NCBI GenBank assembly: GCA_947179155.2
Contig: OX359269.1
Span: forward strand, 55,614,524 to 55,678,523
From: Hedera helix
Taxonomy: Eukaryota > Streptophyta > Magnoliopsida > Apiales > Araliaceae
Length of the DNA: 64,000 bases
Reading direction: 5' to 3'
A program made the position numbers and the translations under genes. Below, one piece after another: positions 12,057 to 25,092 of the stretch. Position 1 is the stretch's first letter. Every line of letters starts with the position of its first letter. The notes beneath the pieces were generated by a model, which was not told the origin of the DNA, did not search any database, and worked only from the letters and a program-made list of their open reading frames with translations.

Positions 12057-13170
12057 TAGAGGAGACTATTATTAAATACGTGTCGTAGAAATGGACGCAT
12101 GCATTCAATAGGGCAGAAGATGCTGGTTTAAAGGGTCACAGTCTGGAGCTGTTTAGCTCTGCACTCTTCAATTTTCTTAATTTGTTTTTATTGAGTCGTG
12201 ATTGGCAGGTGGCATCACGCTAAGATCTGACGGTGGGCAATGCCCATGTAAATGTAGCCATGTAGGTAGGGTAGCTTTCTCTGTAGCTCACAAATTTACA
12301 GCCATAATTTCAACTTAATATACTAAATTCCAATAAATAAAAAAAACATGTGCATTTAAATATTAACATCACCCAACTAAAATGTGCAAATTAGCTGCCA
12401 ATTTACGTTGCTGCGTGTTTATATTTATTCAAACTCAAAAGTCAGACATATCGAATATATATATATATATACCATTTTTAAGTTAATTTAGAGAAGCTTC
12501 TACAAGAATTGCTTTTATTCCGTCTCTATGGTTGAAGTTTAGTGGTAAAATATCCAAATTAGAAAGTATAATATACCAAGCCTCTATCTAATCAGTATGG
12601 CCATGATATTAATTACGTATATAGGTCCGTTACTAATTAAATAGATTATCCATCGTTTTGTGCTCTTTCATTCTTACCTTTTTAATGAGAAATTATGTAT
12701 AGCATAACTTTCGATATCTTAATTAATTACAACTATATTACTAAATAACTGGTGCATGTATGTGTAAAAGAAGTGTTAATTCAATTACACTATATTTGTG
12801 ATTTTAGAAGGAAAAAAAATTAATTTTTTCCAGAGAAAAAAGAGTGAAGAAAAAGAGATTTTTTTTGGTTGTATTTGTGAGTTTTTAAGAAAATAATTAA
12901 CTTAAAAGAAAATATTATTATTTTATATTAGCATTATAAAATTACATTTAAAAAATTATTATAAAGATAGTTTTGATATTTGAATGCCATCTAAATAATT
13001 TTTTCCCAAATTTTTATAATTTTAAAAAATCTTTCTCATTCTCTTTTTGTTTCTTTACTTGTAAAACTCGCAAGCACAGTGCAAATGTGTAGGACTGCTA
13101 TCTACAGAACGTGCAAGTTGTAACTACTAAGGAATACACTTTGCAAGCAAGGAAGAAGAGACTTAATTAG

Positions 13171-13171
<1 letters not shown>

Positions 13172-13210
<39 letters not shown>
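13172..13210. repeat. (TA)n microsatellite, about 39 bp
   Basis: Uninterrupted TA repeat between two related flanks: TTTGTCAATCAATTGGCAAACTT follows it, and a similar GTCAATCAATCAACCGGCAAACTT lies about 30 bp further on. Confidence 0.9.
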
Positions 13211-13214
<4 letters not shown>

Positions 13215-13359
13215 CAATCAATTGGCAAACTTTAGAAATGGAATTTGTCAATCAATCAACCGGCAAACTTAGAAAAACAGCTTTTAATACTAAAGAAGAA
13301 AAATATAAATATAAAATAAAATCAGGCTTCACCTCTGAAAAGGAAGGATGAATTATAAT

Positions 13360-13577
13360 TATACTCCACTCATTTCCAAACAGAGTAATTTTTTTTAAAC
13401 TATATTCATAAAGACTTAAAATTTAAAATTCATTTAATTAGTATAAATTTGAGGATAATAAATTTTATAATTATAATTGTATCAGTTAAAGTTAAATTAA
13501 CATTTCAGAAAATTATAAATTAACTTTTAAGAAATAGTTAAAACAAATTTATTTTTGGGAGATGGAAGAAGTAATAT
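13360..13577. mobile_element. Stowaway-like MITE
   Basis: The left terminus TATACTCCACTCATTTCCAA and the right terminus (reverse complement TTACTTCTTCCATCTCCCAA) are imperfect inverted repeats bordering an AT-rich 200-bp body. This is the degenerate CTCC-type Stowaway pattern. Confidence 0.55.
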
Positions 13578-13627
13578 TGTTAGTAAAAGATGAAAAGAGT
13601 AGGGCCAAATCCTAATAGGCTGCCTTG

Positions 13628-13763
13628 GAAAAATGCTATGAGTAATGATGACCTTTGTAAAAAATTATGGGATCCATCATATAATTGGTAGGATCTATCA
13701 TTTTTTACAAAAATTATTGCATGAATTATTGGCCAAATCATTACTCATAGCAAAGCTAAGTTG
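13628..13763. mobile_element. Foldback MITE flanked by a 10-bp duplication
   Basis: The element contains the perfect inverted pair TGCTATGAGTAATGAT / ATCATTACTCATAGCA and a second nested pair (TTTGTAAAAAAT.. / ..ATTTTTTACAAAA). The direct repeat GGCTGCCTTG occurs exactly at 13618-13627 and 13764-13773, consistent with a target-site duplication. A 9-10 bp duplication suggests a Mutator-related element. Confidence 0.75.
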
Positions 13764-14709
13764 GGCTGCCTTGTTAATTGGATGGTATTGAACTTCCTAC
13801 GTCCTTTACTTTTACTCAGTATATATCTTGTTTAACGGCTTTGGGTATCAACCTCGTCTTCCTGGTCTGGGTTTTTTTGGACCTTTAAACTTGTCTTTTT
13901 CAGAAGAAAACGTTGGGACCCTAATTTGGGCCTAATCAGGTGATATAGCCCAACAGCGGGAATAAACCACGTACAGCAAGACTTAAATCTATATCTCTGT
14001 AACGACTTAGGCCCAGAACAACCCAATATATCACACACACACACACACATATATTTAAAAACTTCATTAGAGTACGTTTAGTGATTTTAACTCTTTAATT
14101 AGAGTATGTTTGACATCATTTAACAAATGTGATTAGTGATTTTAAAAACTTCTTTTATTTATAATTAGTTTTTTAAAAAATATTTTGTGTTAGATAATAG
14201 AAAAAACTTAGACTAATAAAAAGTACAAAGTGTTTGAAATAAAAAAAATTGTTTATCACTTATTTCTCAAGTGTAAAAACTAAAAATAAATAAAGGCTTT
14301 GATAAATAAAGAGGAGTAATGAGTAAAATTGACTGCTAAAATAAATAGGGATATAATAGTAATATACTTGGTTAAACTAATTATTAAATTTGATAAATAA
14401 TTAAAAATTCCAAAGTGATAATTTTGTTTATTTTCGTAAAAAGTGATTAAAAACAATTTTAAAAAGTTAATTATCAAATATTTTTAATTCAATAAACTAA
14501 TTATAAATAAATTTTACAATTTATAAACGATCCGGATCCGAATCACTTTCTTACCCACCAAAATATAAATAATGCTTTAAATTAGGGATACCGAAAATAT
14601 GTTGAAGTCGGTACCCTCCTCGTTATAAGCACTTTAAAAAGATTACTGAATGCAACAAAATTTTAAATTTTAGTTCACCAAACAAGATCAGCTCAAACCA
14701 ATGTCAAAA

Positions 14710-14996
14710 TATTATTCCCTCCTTTTTGTTATATAACTCATTTAACATATAATTACATATATTAAATTTTTTCATTAATAGTAATATTAGATAATTAATA
14801 TTAGTTTAAAATTTTATTACTACTCATGCACTAATTAATTACTCCTCTTTCTTATTTTTCTCTCAATTACTCTATCTTTATAAGTAAAACAAAAAATGAT
14901 TAGATTTTTTCTTATAGATATATGTAAAACGTCTTATATTATAAAAAAAATAAAAACTTATAAAACAGCCTAAATAATAAAAATGAGGGAATATTC
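14710..14996. mobile_element. Stowaway-like MITE
   Basis: ATTATTCCCTCCTTTTTGTT at the left pairs with AAAAATGAGGGAATATT at the right. TA-rich borders and an AT-rich non-coding body fit a Stowaway element. Confidence 0.6.
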
Positions 14997-16099
14997 TTTT
15001 AGCAAAAGGAGTTGTATTTATTCAATTTGTGAATATTAAGAACATAATTCTTCTTTGGGAATTGATATTTTTATATTATTTTTTGATAATTGTATATTAA
15101 AGATCCCACAAAAATTCCTATAACGACGGTTAAATCGTCGCTATATATTTATGACGACACTTTTATGAAATTTATCGTATAAAATTATTAAAAAATAATA
15201 TCAAAATATCAAAAAAAAAATTTATGTATACGCTAAAAATGATAAATTCTTAGTTTAATTGTACGGGATGATAGTAGAATTTTGAAAACAAACTCATTGT
15301 CTACTACATACTTTTGTGAAATATATTCTTTTTTAGAATGAAGAGAATAATATTTTTATGAATAATAATTTGTTTTCTCGCAATATCTCAGTCCAATTAT
15401 CTGATTAATGCCCCCAATATATCCATCAACTAAATACGCATTATTGTAATTATATTAAGGCAGGCTCCTCCTTCCACCTTTAAAAGGAGCGTTTGCGTTT
15501 AAAGAACAGAACTCAAATTCCAGGCTATGGGGATTTTATGTTGTCACATCATGAATTAAACTACTGCATATAAATAACAAAGCATTACAGATGTATTTAT
15601 ATCTTATTTTGATTCAGTATATGAAACACTCTTAGATTTTTTTTTATTTAAAAAAAAATAAAATGACTCCCAGTTAATAAAAAGATATTTTCAATGTAAA
15701 ATATTATGAACACAAACTCTTCTGCAGGAATACGATAATTGAATATGAATGTTTTATAATTTTATTTTTTTTATATTTTTATTCTCAATTTTTTGTATAT
15801 TTTTATTTTTAATTGAGGATAAAAATATAAAAAAATAAAATTATAAAACACTTATTTTTAATTTTTATGTGTCCGCGTAGAGTTTTTCTTCGAAGACTCA
15901 CCCACTCTATGTATTAATAACTGTATACTTACGCCAACCAGAATGGGTGAAATTAATTATCTACCTGAGATTTGGTTATTATTTTGAGATCATGTTTAAA
16001 TGGAGAAAATCGATGTATTTATTCTGTGGATTTCATATTTTTCCAATAAATAAATAAATAAAATGGTTGTAAATCTTAGAAATCTAAAGGGAAGGGATG

Positions 16100-16543
16100 A
16101 CACGGTGATGGTGGGATGGGGTGTAATCTATATATACGATGGTCTATTGAAAAGCCTCCGTCTCTCCTTTCTTGAAAGTCTTAGACAGTCACCATAGTCG
16201 TTACCTTCCAATGAATCAGCAAATTTAAGACCCAACCAAACCAACCAACCAACCCTAGGGTTAATTCTCCAAAACCCTAATCAAAAGAGAGACCATTCAT
16301 TCCAATCAAATCCTATTAATGTTCACTCAAAGGTAATCTACGGATCTATTCCTTATAATCCGTTTGTTTTGTTGCTGTTAATATTCTTCTTAATCCGGTC
16401 CTTGTCTTTGTCAATCACACCAATTTCCGACACTTCTCCCTCTTAAAAGTTCACCGTTCTGGTGGACGAGTGAGTTTAAGAGCCGAGGTTTATTAGGGTT
16501 TAGTGTTCACCAGGTAAACGGTGTGCGTAATACTTTAATATCA
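16100..16543 (+). promoter_or_regulatory. Exportin-T promoter and 5' leader with probable leader intron
   Basis: A TATA-like CTATATATAC lies at 16128-16137. Downstream come a CT-rich leader and telo-box/AACCCTA motifs (16252-16281 and, reversed, 16490-16500). An AAAG|GTAATC donor at 16333 and a TTCACCAG acceptor ending at 16513 would remove a 181-nt leader intron just before the ATG at 16544. The intron is inferred from splice consensus only. Confidence 0.5.
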
Positions 16544-19500
16544 ATGGATGATCTTGAAAAGGCAATACTTATAAGCTTTGATGAATCTAGGACAGTAAAT
16601 TCACTGCTGAAATCACAAGCAGTTGCATTCTGTCAACAAATTAAGGACAACCCATCAATTTGTAGTATTTGTATTGAAAGATTGTGTTTTTCTAAATTAG
16701 TTCAAGTCCAGTTCTGGTGCTTACAGTGCTTACATGAAGTGCTTCGCGTAAGATATTCGTCCATGGGCCTTGAGGAAAAGACCTTTATACGAAAATCATT
16801 GTTTTCCATGGCTTGTTTTGAGGGTTTAGCTGATAAAAACTCGGTTAGGGTGTTGGAAGGTCCGGCATTTATTAAGAACAAGCTGGCTCAGGTTTTGGCT
16901 TTTTTAATTTACTTTGAGTACCCGTTAATTTGGTCTTCTGTGTTCGTTGATTTTCTACCATACCTGAGCAAAGGTGCCGTCGTTATTGACATGTTTTGTC
17001 GAGTATTGAATTCGCTGGATGATGAGTTAATTAGCTTGGATTACCCCCGGGGTGCAGAAGAGACAGCTGTTGCAGCACGAGTTAAGGATGCAATGAGGGA
17101 GCAGTGTATCACCCAGATTGTTAGAGCGTGGTATGACATCTTATCCATGTACAGAAATTCTGATCCTGACCTATGTGCTAGTGTTTTAGATTCTATGAGG
17201 AGATATATATCTTGGATTGACATTAGATTAATTGGGAATGATGCGTTTCTCCGGTTATTATTTGAGTTGGTGTTGGTTGAGGGTTTTCAGGATCAGGTCC
17301 GGGGTGCAGCTGCAATTTGTGTTCTTGCAGTAGTATCTAAACGTATGGAGCCACAATCAAAGCTTAATTTAATACAAAGCCTTCAGATGAGTAGGGTGTT
17401 TGGTTTGTTAACTGAGGATAATGACCCTGACTTGGTTTCTAAAATAGCAACTTTAGTTACTGGATATGCTGCCGAGGTTCTGGATTGCTACAAGCGTTTG
17501 AATGCTGAGGATGCGAATGGCATTTCATTGGAGCTCTTGAATGAGGTTCTTCCCTCTGTGTTTTATGTAATGCGGAATTGTGAGACTGACACAACATTCA
17601 GCATTGTGCAGTTTCTCTCCAGTTATGTTGCCACGATGAAGAGCCTTTCTCCATTGAGAGAGAGACAGCTTCTCCATGTGGGTCAAATATTGGAAGTGAT
17701 TTTTATGCAGATTCAGTTTGATCCTATGTACCGTGAAAATCTTGATATGTATGATAAAATTGGGAAAGAAGAGGAAGAAAGGATGATGGAGTTCCGAAAG
17801 GATTTAATTGTGTTGTTTCGTAGTGTAGGTCGTGTAGCACCTGATGTTACTCAGATTTTTGTACGAAATTCATTGGTTAGCTCTGTTGGATCTTCTGCGG
17901 AGAGGAATGTTGAAGAGGTAGAAGCTGCACTTTTCCTCTTCCATGCACTTGGAGAGTCACTAAGCGATGGGGCGTTGAGGACCGGTACTGGTCTCTTGAA
18001 GGAAATGGTGCCAATGCTTTTATCGACAAGGTTTCCTTGCCATTCTAATAGGCTTGTTGCACTCGTGTATTTGGATACAATAACAAGATATGTGAAGTTT
18101 GTTCAGGAGAATACCCAATATATACATCTGGTTCTGACCGCTTTTCTCGATGAGAGAGGTATACACCATCAAAATGTAAATGTGAGTCGCAGGGCAAGTT
18201 ATCTTTTCATGAGGGTTGTGAAATCGCTCAAAGCCAAGCTTGCTCCTTTCATAGAGACAATTTTGCAGGTAGTTAGTTACCATAAATATTAATATCATTC
18301 TTATATAGGTTTATTTGGTTTGTTTTTTAACTTGGCATCCTTGATATTTCTCTTTTTTACTGATTTGTTTTTTCCTCCGAACAATTTTAGAATCTACAAG
18401 ATACAATTTCTCAATTTACAAAAATGCATTATGCATCGAATGAGCTATCGGGGTCTGAAGATGGTACTCACATTTTTGAGGTAAATGTTTAATATTATCC
18501 ATTGCACTTGAGAATAAGACCAAAGTAAATAGTTGATATGCGGTACGGTCTATCTTATTTCTGATATCACTTCCTGTCAACACTTCACAGGCAGTCGGTT
18601 TATTAATTGGAATGGAAGATGTACCAATGGAGAAGCAATCAGATTACCTTTCTTCACTGCTTACTCCTCTTTGTCAACAGGTAAAAAACTTTGAATTGCA
18701 GTTATGGCACTTGGAATTACCTAGGCTAATGTTTAGAAGGCTGTTTTTATTACTTGGTTTATAATAAACTTGTGCATTATTTATAAGATACTTGTATTAA
18801 AAACTTGATTAAAACAAACTGAAATTGTTAAGCTATAATCAGGTTGAGGCATTGCTTGCAAATTCCGAGTTTCAGAACCCAGAAGAGTCTCCGGCAAATA
18901 TTGCGAATATTCAGCAAATAATCATGGCTATTAATGCCCTCAGCAAGGTTCTTATTTATTATTTGAGATTTATGACACTATGGACTTCATGGTGCACATC
19001 TTAATTGGAACACTTCATCAGCATTGTTTCCTCAAGTTTGCAGAGCTCATTACATTTCTTGTTGATGTTTGAAAATATTAGTTTTTGTTGGTCTTTTATC
19101 CGACTAAATTGTCATTCTGTTTTCTTTTAGCTATTCTTAATTCGTATTATATTTTCTATCTAGGGATTTAGCGAGCGTCTTGTAACTGCTAGCCGCCCTG
19201 CAATCGGCATCATGTTCAAGAAGGTTTGAATCAGTGCCTCTTCTTTGATACCTTAAAGTACAATCGGTAGCTACTTTTTTGTTTTGTTGATAAAACAAGT
19301 AGTAGATAACTTTGAATTGTTTCTTTACTAGATGCTATGGATTCATATCATCTACGTCCGATTGGATTCATCATTCATACATTATTCAGCTAAATGTTTA
19401 TGTCAGGACCATAGATAAAAGGGCAAAACTGTAATAGTTAAAAGTAGTTAGAATATTCTAGACTCATGCATCAGTAGAAAGTTTGTTAGATATAGTGTAG

Positions 19501-22500
19501 GATAAGGAATGGTGTAGGATAACAGTAGAAGCACCTTACATTTCAGATTATATATATACATGTACTTTGCAGAATGAAATCATGAAAAAATGTGAATTGA
19601 GTGAAAGCTATTTAGCTTATATCTCTCTCTATCTGTCTGTTTCTCTCTCTCCCTTCACGAAATTCAGCAAGCTTCAGCTTCTATTTCTTCTTCTTCCTCT
19701 CTTCTTATTTCTGTTTGCTTTCTCTCAGCTTCTATTTTTCTGTTTCTGTTACTGAAATTCCGGTTCAGCTCCTTTTGGTTCGACAGTTTAGCTTTGTGAC
19801 AAGTGATAAGCAAGATTTCTGGATGAAAACTCTATGATGTGATGCACCAGTAAAATATTAGGACTTTTCATCTGTGCCATTTATGCATATATTTAGTACT
19901 ATAGTTTTGAGCCAGGTTCATTCTGATGGTTATATTCAATTTGCATTTACTTATTTTGGCCCTACAGACAAGCTTTGCTCACACAAAATTCATATATAGA
20001 GTTTCTGTAATATTGTTGCAAAGGATATTTAAGAGGTTATAGTTTTATTTCATATTTTATCTGAATCCCTGGAATAAGGCAAATTAATTTTTCTCTACTT
20101 ATTTCCATCAACCATCCTTCCATTCACTCATTACATGTGTTTTAGTTACACATGCATATCAATTATTTTTCTTTCAGTAAATAGTAGTTTCTTGCTGCAG
20201 TAAGGTAGCTGAAAAAAAGGTGGATTAGAGCTATAATTTTTATCTCATTCATAATTTGAACTTTGAAGTTGATATTGATTTTGGCTGATATGGCCATTAT
20301 TTCTTGATCATGCACTTATGTTTTTCTTAATTCTCTTTGATGTAGACATTGGATGTTCTGTTACAAATACTTCTCATCTTTCCGAAGATAGAACCTTTGC
20401 GGTATAAGGTACGAGTTTGAACACTTCTTTGCAGGCTTTATCATGTACAACTCTACATAATACCAGCTCCCCTCTTCAGGTGACATCATTTATCCATCGA
20501 ATGGTGGAGACTTTAGGGGCATCTGTATTTCCTTACCTTCCAAAGGCATTGGAGCAATTGCTTGCTGAAAGTGAGGTATAAAAAGTTCTACATGTTATAT
20601 CAATTTTTTTAGATGGAAATTATTACCAGGTCTATGGCACGCACTTTGATGAACAAAAACATGTTTATTTGTTTATAATAATAATTTAGATAGCTAAAAA
20701 TTGGACCTTCCCTTTTCAGATATTATATCCGTAAGTACCCTTAAATAATGAATGTTTCTGCCAATAAACTTGTTCTTTGTGGATTTGCCGACCTGCAATA
20801 TCAGTTATTTTCTTTACGGAGAGTTAACTTATTGCACAAAGATTGGGGGTTGTTTGAAGTGGTTGGAAAGGGTCTTGTCCTAACATTAGTTTATCTTAGT
20901 TGTTTCCTTCTCCAGTGGTATTAGACTAAAGAAATTCTAAAGGTCTTATTCTACACTCAAGAAAGTCTGCCCCTTTTTTTCTCACTTGATAGAGTAGTTT
21001 TAGGCCTTGCCTTGAAATGAATTCTCAATGGAATTTGGTTCATCATGAATTCTGCTTTCTAGGGTTTATTGTTTTTTTTCCTTTGTGATACTAATGTTTG
21101 ATCCTGCCTCATGTTGTGGTTGCAGCCTAAAGAAATGGTGAACTTTCTCGTTCTAATAAATCAGCTAATCTGCAAATTCAATACTGCAGTGCAAGACATA
21201 TTGGAGGAAGTATATCCTGTCATTGCTGGTAGAATATTTAATATTCTTCCTAGGGATGGGTTTCCTTCAGGACCTGGTAGCAACAATGAGGTAAGTGAAC
21301 TAGTTAAACTGAGAGGTTCACCTTCTACTGTTAACATATTTAATTTAATTTTCTTTTGGTTATATTGATTAGGAATTACCTACTTGATTATTTTATTAAG
21401 GGGCCCAGGTTATAAAACTTTGCCCTTGCTGTTTATTTAATATCTAGAGATGTTTCTGAATCTTCCTTTCTTTTCACGTTTGTTGGCTATTTTATCTTTT
21501 ATGTGGAAACAAAATAAATTGGGAAAATTTGAAAGGACACCTTAACTTAACTTAGCTACAAAAAACTTATCATCTAGTAAAAAAGGGGAAAAATGAAAAA
21601 TAAAAATCAACAAGTTTCCACAATAGATATCCTGATGGAAATTTTTTCAGAAGGTTTATCATTTAATAACAAGATGCTTATGCTTGGTAATGGTCAGACC
21701 ACCATGGTTTGTTTTATTAATTTTAATCTTAGAAAAGAGAAGATCTAGTCATCAGCACTCAGCCATGAATAGTAGTGCAATATCTACTGTTGTAAAATTG
21801 ACCATTATAGCAGTTATAGATAATAGATTTGGCCTGCTTTAGACTATATTTTTGCCTTTGAAGTTTCAATGAACATTTACTTTTCTACATGTAGTATTGT
21901 GATTAACCTTGCATTACATTCACTATTGCATGTTTTCTATTGTAGGAAGTTCGTGAACTACAAGAGCTCCAACGAACAGTGTACGCCTTTTTTCATGTCA
22001 TAACGACACACGATCTGTCTTCAGTTTTCCTTTCCCCTAAAAGTAGGGAATACTTGGATCCGATGATGCAGTTGCTATTGTACACGTCCTGTAATCACAA
22101 AGATACCCTCGTTAGGAAGGTCTGTGTGATACTATAAATTCTAAAATATTCATGATATTTTTGGTTTTTGGCTCGACTCCCAGTGCTTTTGGAAGCTTGC
22201 GCATATATACGTTGTTACTAACTGAAGCTAATCCCTGATTTATTTTCAATTACTTAGGTATGTGTACAGATATTTATAAGACTAATTAAAGATTGGTGCT
22301 CCAGGCCATTTGCAGAAGAAAAGGTAATCCTACCCTTTGAAGCACTGCACAACATTAAAAATTACAGTAGTATACTAAAGTGGGAAAATTTGCAGGTGCC
22401 TGGTTTCCAAAGTTTTGTAATTGAGGCTTTCGCAACGAACTGTTGTTTGTACAGTGTGCTTGACAAGTCTTTTGAATTTCGTGATGCAAATACTGTAAGT

Positions 22501-24204
22501 CCAAATTTATCAGGGATTGAAAGAACTGTATAGAGTGTTCTTTGTATTAGAACTGTAATTGATAAAAAGGAATTAGTAGTTAAGTCAGAATAGGCTTGTT
22601 CGAAGGTCAACCTGGGGTTAGTTGCATGCCTGATTATTAGTTTAACTAGTCTGATATTCTCAAGAAATTGCTGTGTTTGGATTGCAAGAGTTAGTCGGAA
22701 ATGGTATGGTGCATTCCGGTGGAATGGAAGAGCACATCTGGCAGTTCCATTTTTGTGGAATGAGTCAGTCCTGTTCCTAAAAACCAAATTGATGATTTCC
22801 ATTCCATACGGGGCTGTGGAAACTGGAATGTGGCCGTTTCCAGGAATGGAATGAAAAATGGGAACAGGGCAATTTTACCCCTCATAACTAATGAATGAAT
22901 TATGGCAATTTTTAATATTTCTTATTTTTAAAAGTCAAAATTTTATTTTGTATCATTTTAAGATTTTTATTTTTAACTTTAGTCAAGCTTTTTGATTTTT
23001 AAGTTTTATATTAATTTAAAATGATTTTTATGTTTACTTATCTTCTTCGTCAAAATTTTGAAATTTGAAACATTTATTTAAATATTGTTTAATTATTTAT
23101 ATATTTAAATTTTTTAAATTTATCTACTTCTTTGGTGAAATTGGGAATGGTTTTGAACTGTAGGGAATGGAGAGTGGTCTTGCAATGGTTTTATGATATT
23201 TATTGGCAGAATGATTTGTATCTCGCATTAGAATCTAGTTTATTAGTGTACTAAACTTGCTGTTTTTTTTGTTAGTGCTGAACTAATGTTCCACATCTTT
23301 TTTCTGGATTTTCATGGCAGCTTGTTTTATTCGGAGAAATTGTATCGGCTCAGAAGCTAATGTATGAAAAATTTGGCAATGATTTTCTTCTTCATCTTGT
23401 ATCAAAAGGTTTCCCAACTGCACATTGCCCTCGAGATTTGGCAGAGCAATATTGTCAACAGATGCAGGTAACATATTAGCAATAACCCTTTAGGTATTCA
23501 ATCGATAATTATTATCAGCAAAATTATATATAGATAAATATGCAGGTATAATCGATATAATTATTACATGTTATAGATATATAATATTAATACTTGTGAA
23601 TTTACAACAACTAAATTGCTTAAAGTAGTGTGTATATTTAATTAGGAAATGTTAATTTTTTTTATTTATTTAGATTGCGTGGATATAATATTTTTTATTC
23701 TGCTGCTTAGCGAATTTGAGCCCAACCAACCTGTTAAAATAAATGGGCTGTAGTTGGATTAGGTGTGGGCTTTCCATGGCGCTTGGGCAGGGTTGGGTTT
23801 TCTTATAGCTATAGGCTTGGTGACTCTTAAACCAGTCTAAAGCCTGGTCCATGGACAGCCCCAAGGACAGCTGGGCTCAGCTATGTTTCGGACCCCTAAT
23901 TCCAAGGTCAGCTGGTAACTAAAACACCCGTGGCCTTTTTTGGGCTGCTGCCCTTTATGGTGCTATCTGATCCTGTTCAAGTTCTGCTTTAATTCGTAGC
24001 TTGAGCTTGGCTGGTCGACCAGCATTTTAGGGCAGACTCTGGATGATCTTTGTTATGTTGGTGGCTGCTAAACTAATAATAATTCTAACTTTGTCTCTGA
24101 TATTTTGTTGTCAGTATAATGATATCAAGGCACTGAAGTCATTCTACCAGTCACTCATAGAAAGCTTGAGACTCCAACAAAATGGAAGCCGTGTTATCAG
24201 ATAG
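16544..24204 (+). CDS. PSD: Exportin-T (PAUSED), tRNA nuclear export receptor, 989 aa
   Basis: Importin-beta/karyopherin family protein that carries mature tRNAs out of the nucleus with Ran-GTP; the Arabidopsis counterpart is PAUSED. Exons: 16544-18268, 18391-18480, 18591-18680, 18843-18947, 19164-19223, 20346-20408, 20480-20575, 21126-21290, 21946-22119, 22258-22323, 22396-22494, 23321-23467 and 24115-24204. All splice sites are GT-AG, every intron is phase 0, and the total is 989 aa, essentially the family length. Exon 1 alone encodes 575 aa and begins MDDLEKAILISFDESRTVNS. The Xpo1-type region includes NKLAQVLAFLIYFEYPLIWS and GAVVIDMFCRVLNSLDDELI. The rest is alpha-helical HEAT-like repeats, ending SLRLQQNGSRVIR. 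I chose the ATG at 16544 because it matches the family N-terminus; an in-frame upstream GTG at 16523 is not a start. Intron 5 contains a solo LTR. Confidence 0.96.
19401..19785 (+). mobile_element. Solo LTR in intron 5 of exportin-T
   Basis: The 385-bp element starts TGTCAGGACC and ends TTCGACA, so its termini are TGTC...GACA. It is flanked by a perfect 5-bp target duplication GTTTA (19396-19400 and 19786-19790). The 3' half has a T/C-rich tract (TCTCTCTCTATCTGTCTG) after a TATATATA motif, as in the promoter and R region of plant LTRs. No internal retroelement sequence remains, so this is a recombination product. Its orientation is inferred from the TATA and CT-rich order. Confidence 0.85.
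22665..22875. repeat. Repeat-like segment in exportin-T intron 11
   Basis: The segment is dense in GGAATGGAA/TTCCATTCC motifs on both strands. It resembles the small foldback elements with GGAATGAAT cores seen at 34948-35209. I could not define its termini. Confidence 0.35.
23690..24010. repeat. Low-complexity GGGCTTGG-type repeat in exportin-T intron 12
   Basis: Runs of GGGCTGT, GTGGGCTT, TTGGGCAGGGTTGGGTTTT and related words form a dispersed plant repeat of the 'gggcttgggc' kind. A similar composition occurs near 35510-35660 and 36410-36560. It has no open frame. Confidence 0.4.
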
Positions 24205-24954
24205 CATTGACAGCTGTGCTGATACAATTTTGTTGACCAATGGTGCATACTGTAGCTAGCTTGCTCTGTGCATCTTTTTCAAACTTCACCAGTTATGAAT
24301 CTCTCTTACAGATTAACATATTCTCATGAACTTTGCAGGTTTCATATCTCTGTATATAGTGTTTCTTCCCTCCTATTCTATGGCAGTGAGGTAAAAATGA
24401 ATATCTATCTTTAGTTGGCGTGCCTTGTGTGCTCTTTTCTTTTTGTCGGCTCATTTGTTTATATTGTATTGTTTCAACAGCTGTAAATTTGCGGAAGCAG
24501 TTTCTTTGATTGTGAACTGCTCAATAATATCCAATGGTTTTCTGGCTCTGAGTATAAATTAACTTTACAGCAAGAGTGATGTCTATATCAATTTTTTGAT
24601 CTTCCCCGTTGCTGTTGTCCCCACCTGTGTTTAAATGATTTCCAGCCTTCAATGGCGGCGAGGCTTCTTGATAAATGGCAGGCAGTTTTTTCTTTTTCTT
24701 GTTGGTTTGGGAGGGGAAGCTGTGATTCTTCTTTTATTTTAATTAATTTCTTTTTGAGCATTTAAATTGACACAGCAGAAAGAAGTGAACAGCTGTTAAA
24801 CGGCTTTTTAGTTATACGATTCTTGACCTAATAAACGGTTTCCATAAGTGAGATGCGTATGGAGATGACGTTTTGGTGTGTCTGCATGCATGCGTGGGGC
24901 CACTTGTCGCAGAATACTTGCGCAAAATTTTAATTACAAAGTCAAAAATGGCTC

Positions 24955-25092
24955 TACATTTTTCGCTGGGTCGAGTTAGCATCCGTGCTACAGGGTGCAG
25001 CCTCATTGTCTCCGACAATGGCCTGAATATAAGGAAGATTTTGAACGTCCTTCTCTTCTACCCACCTGTTCCTTCCAAAACCTGCGTTATAT
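24955..25092 (-). pseudogene. CYP71-type P450 relic, second-exon part
   Basis: On the minus strand, after a CGCAG acceptor, the sequence reads FGRNRWVEEKDVQNLPYIQ AIV and then, in another frame, ETMRLHPVARMLTRPSE. This is the segment around helix K of CYP71-clan P450s, including the ExxR motif (ETMR). Two bases are missing between AIV and ETMR, which breaks the frame. The heme-binding FxxGxRxCxG region is not found further downstream. Together with the relic at 26279-27110, in the same orientation and correct order, it is the remains of one gene. Confidence 0.8.

Larger units (their letters stand above)
5560..16090. other. Gene-poor AT-rich intergenic region (10.5 kb)
   Basis: I find no credible gene between the RSH leader and the exportin-T promoter. 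Open frames here are short, AT-driven and resemble no known protein. The region holds MITEs and foldback elements (listed separately), a TCTA microsatellite at 6669-6698, TA tracts near 8058-8075, 11758-11785, 12457-12471 and 13172-13210, and two relatively GC-rich islands (7640-7850 and 11090-11240). Confidence 0.7.

Noticed and set aside
16523..16543. Upstream in-frame GTG extension of exportin-T (adds seven residues)
   Set aside because: GTG is not a plausible plant start here, and the family N-terminus begins at the ATG at 16544.
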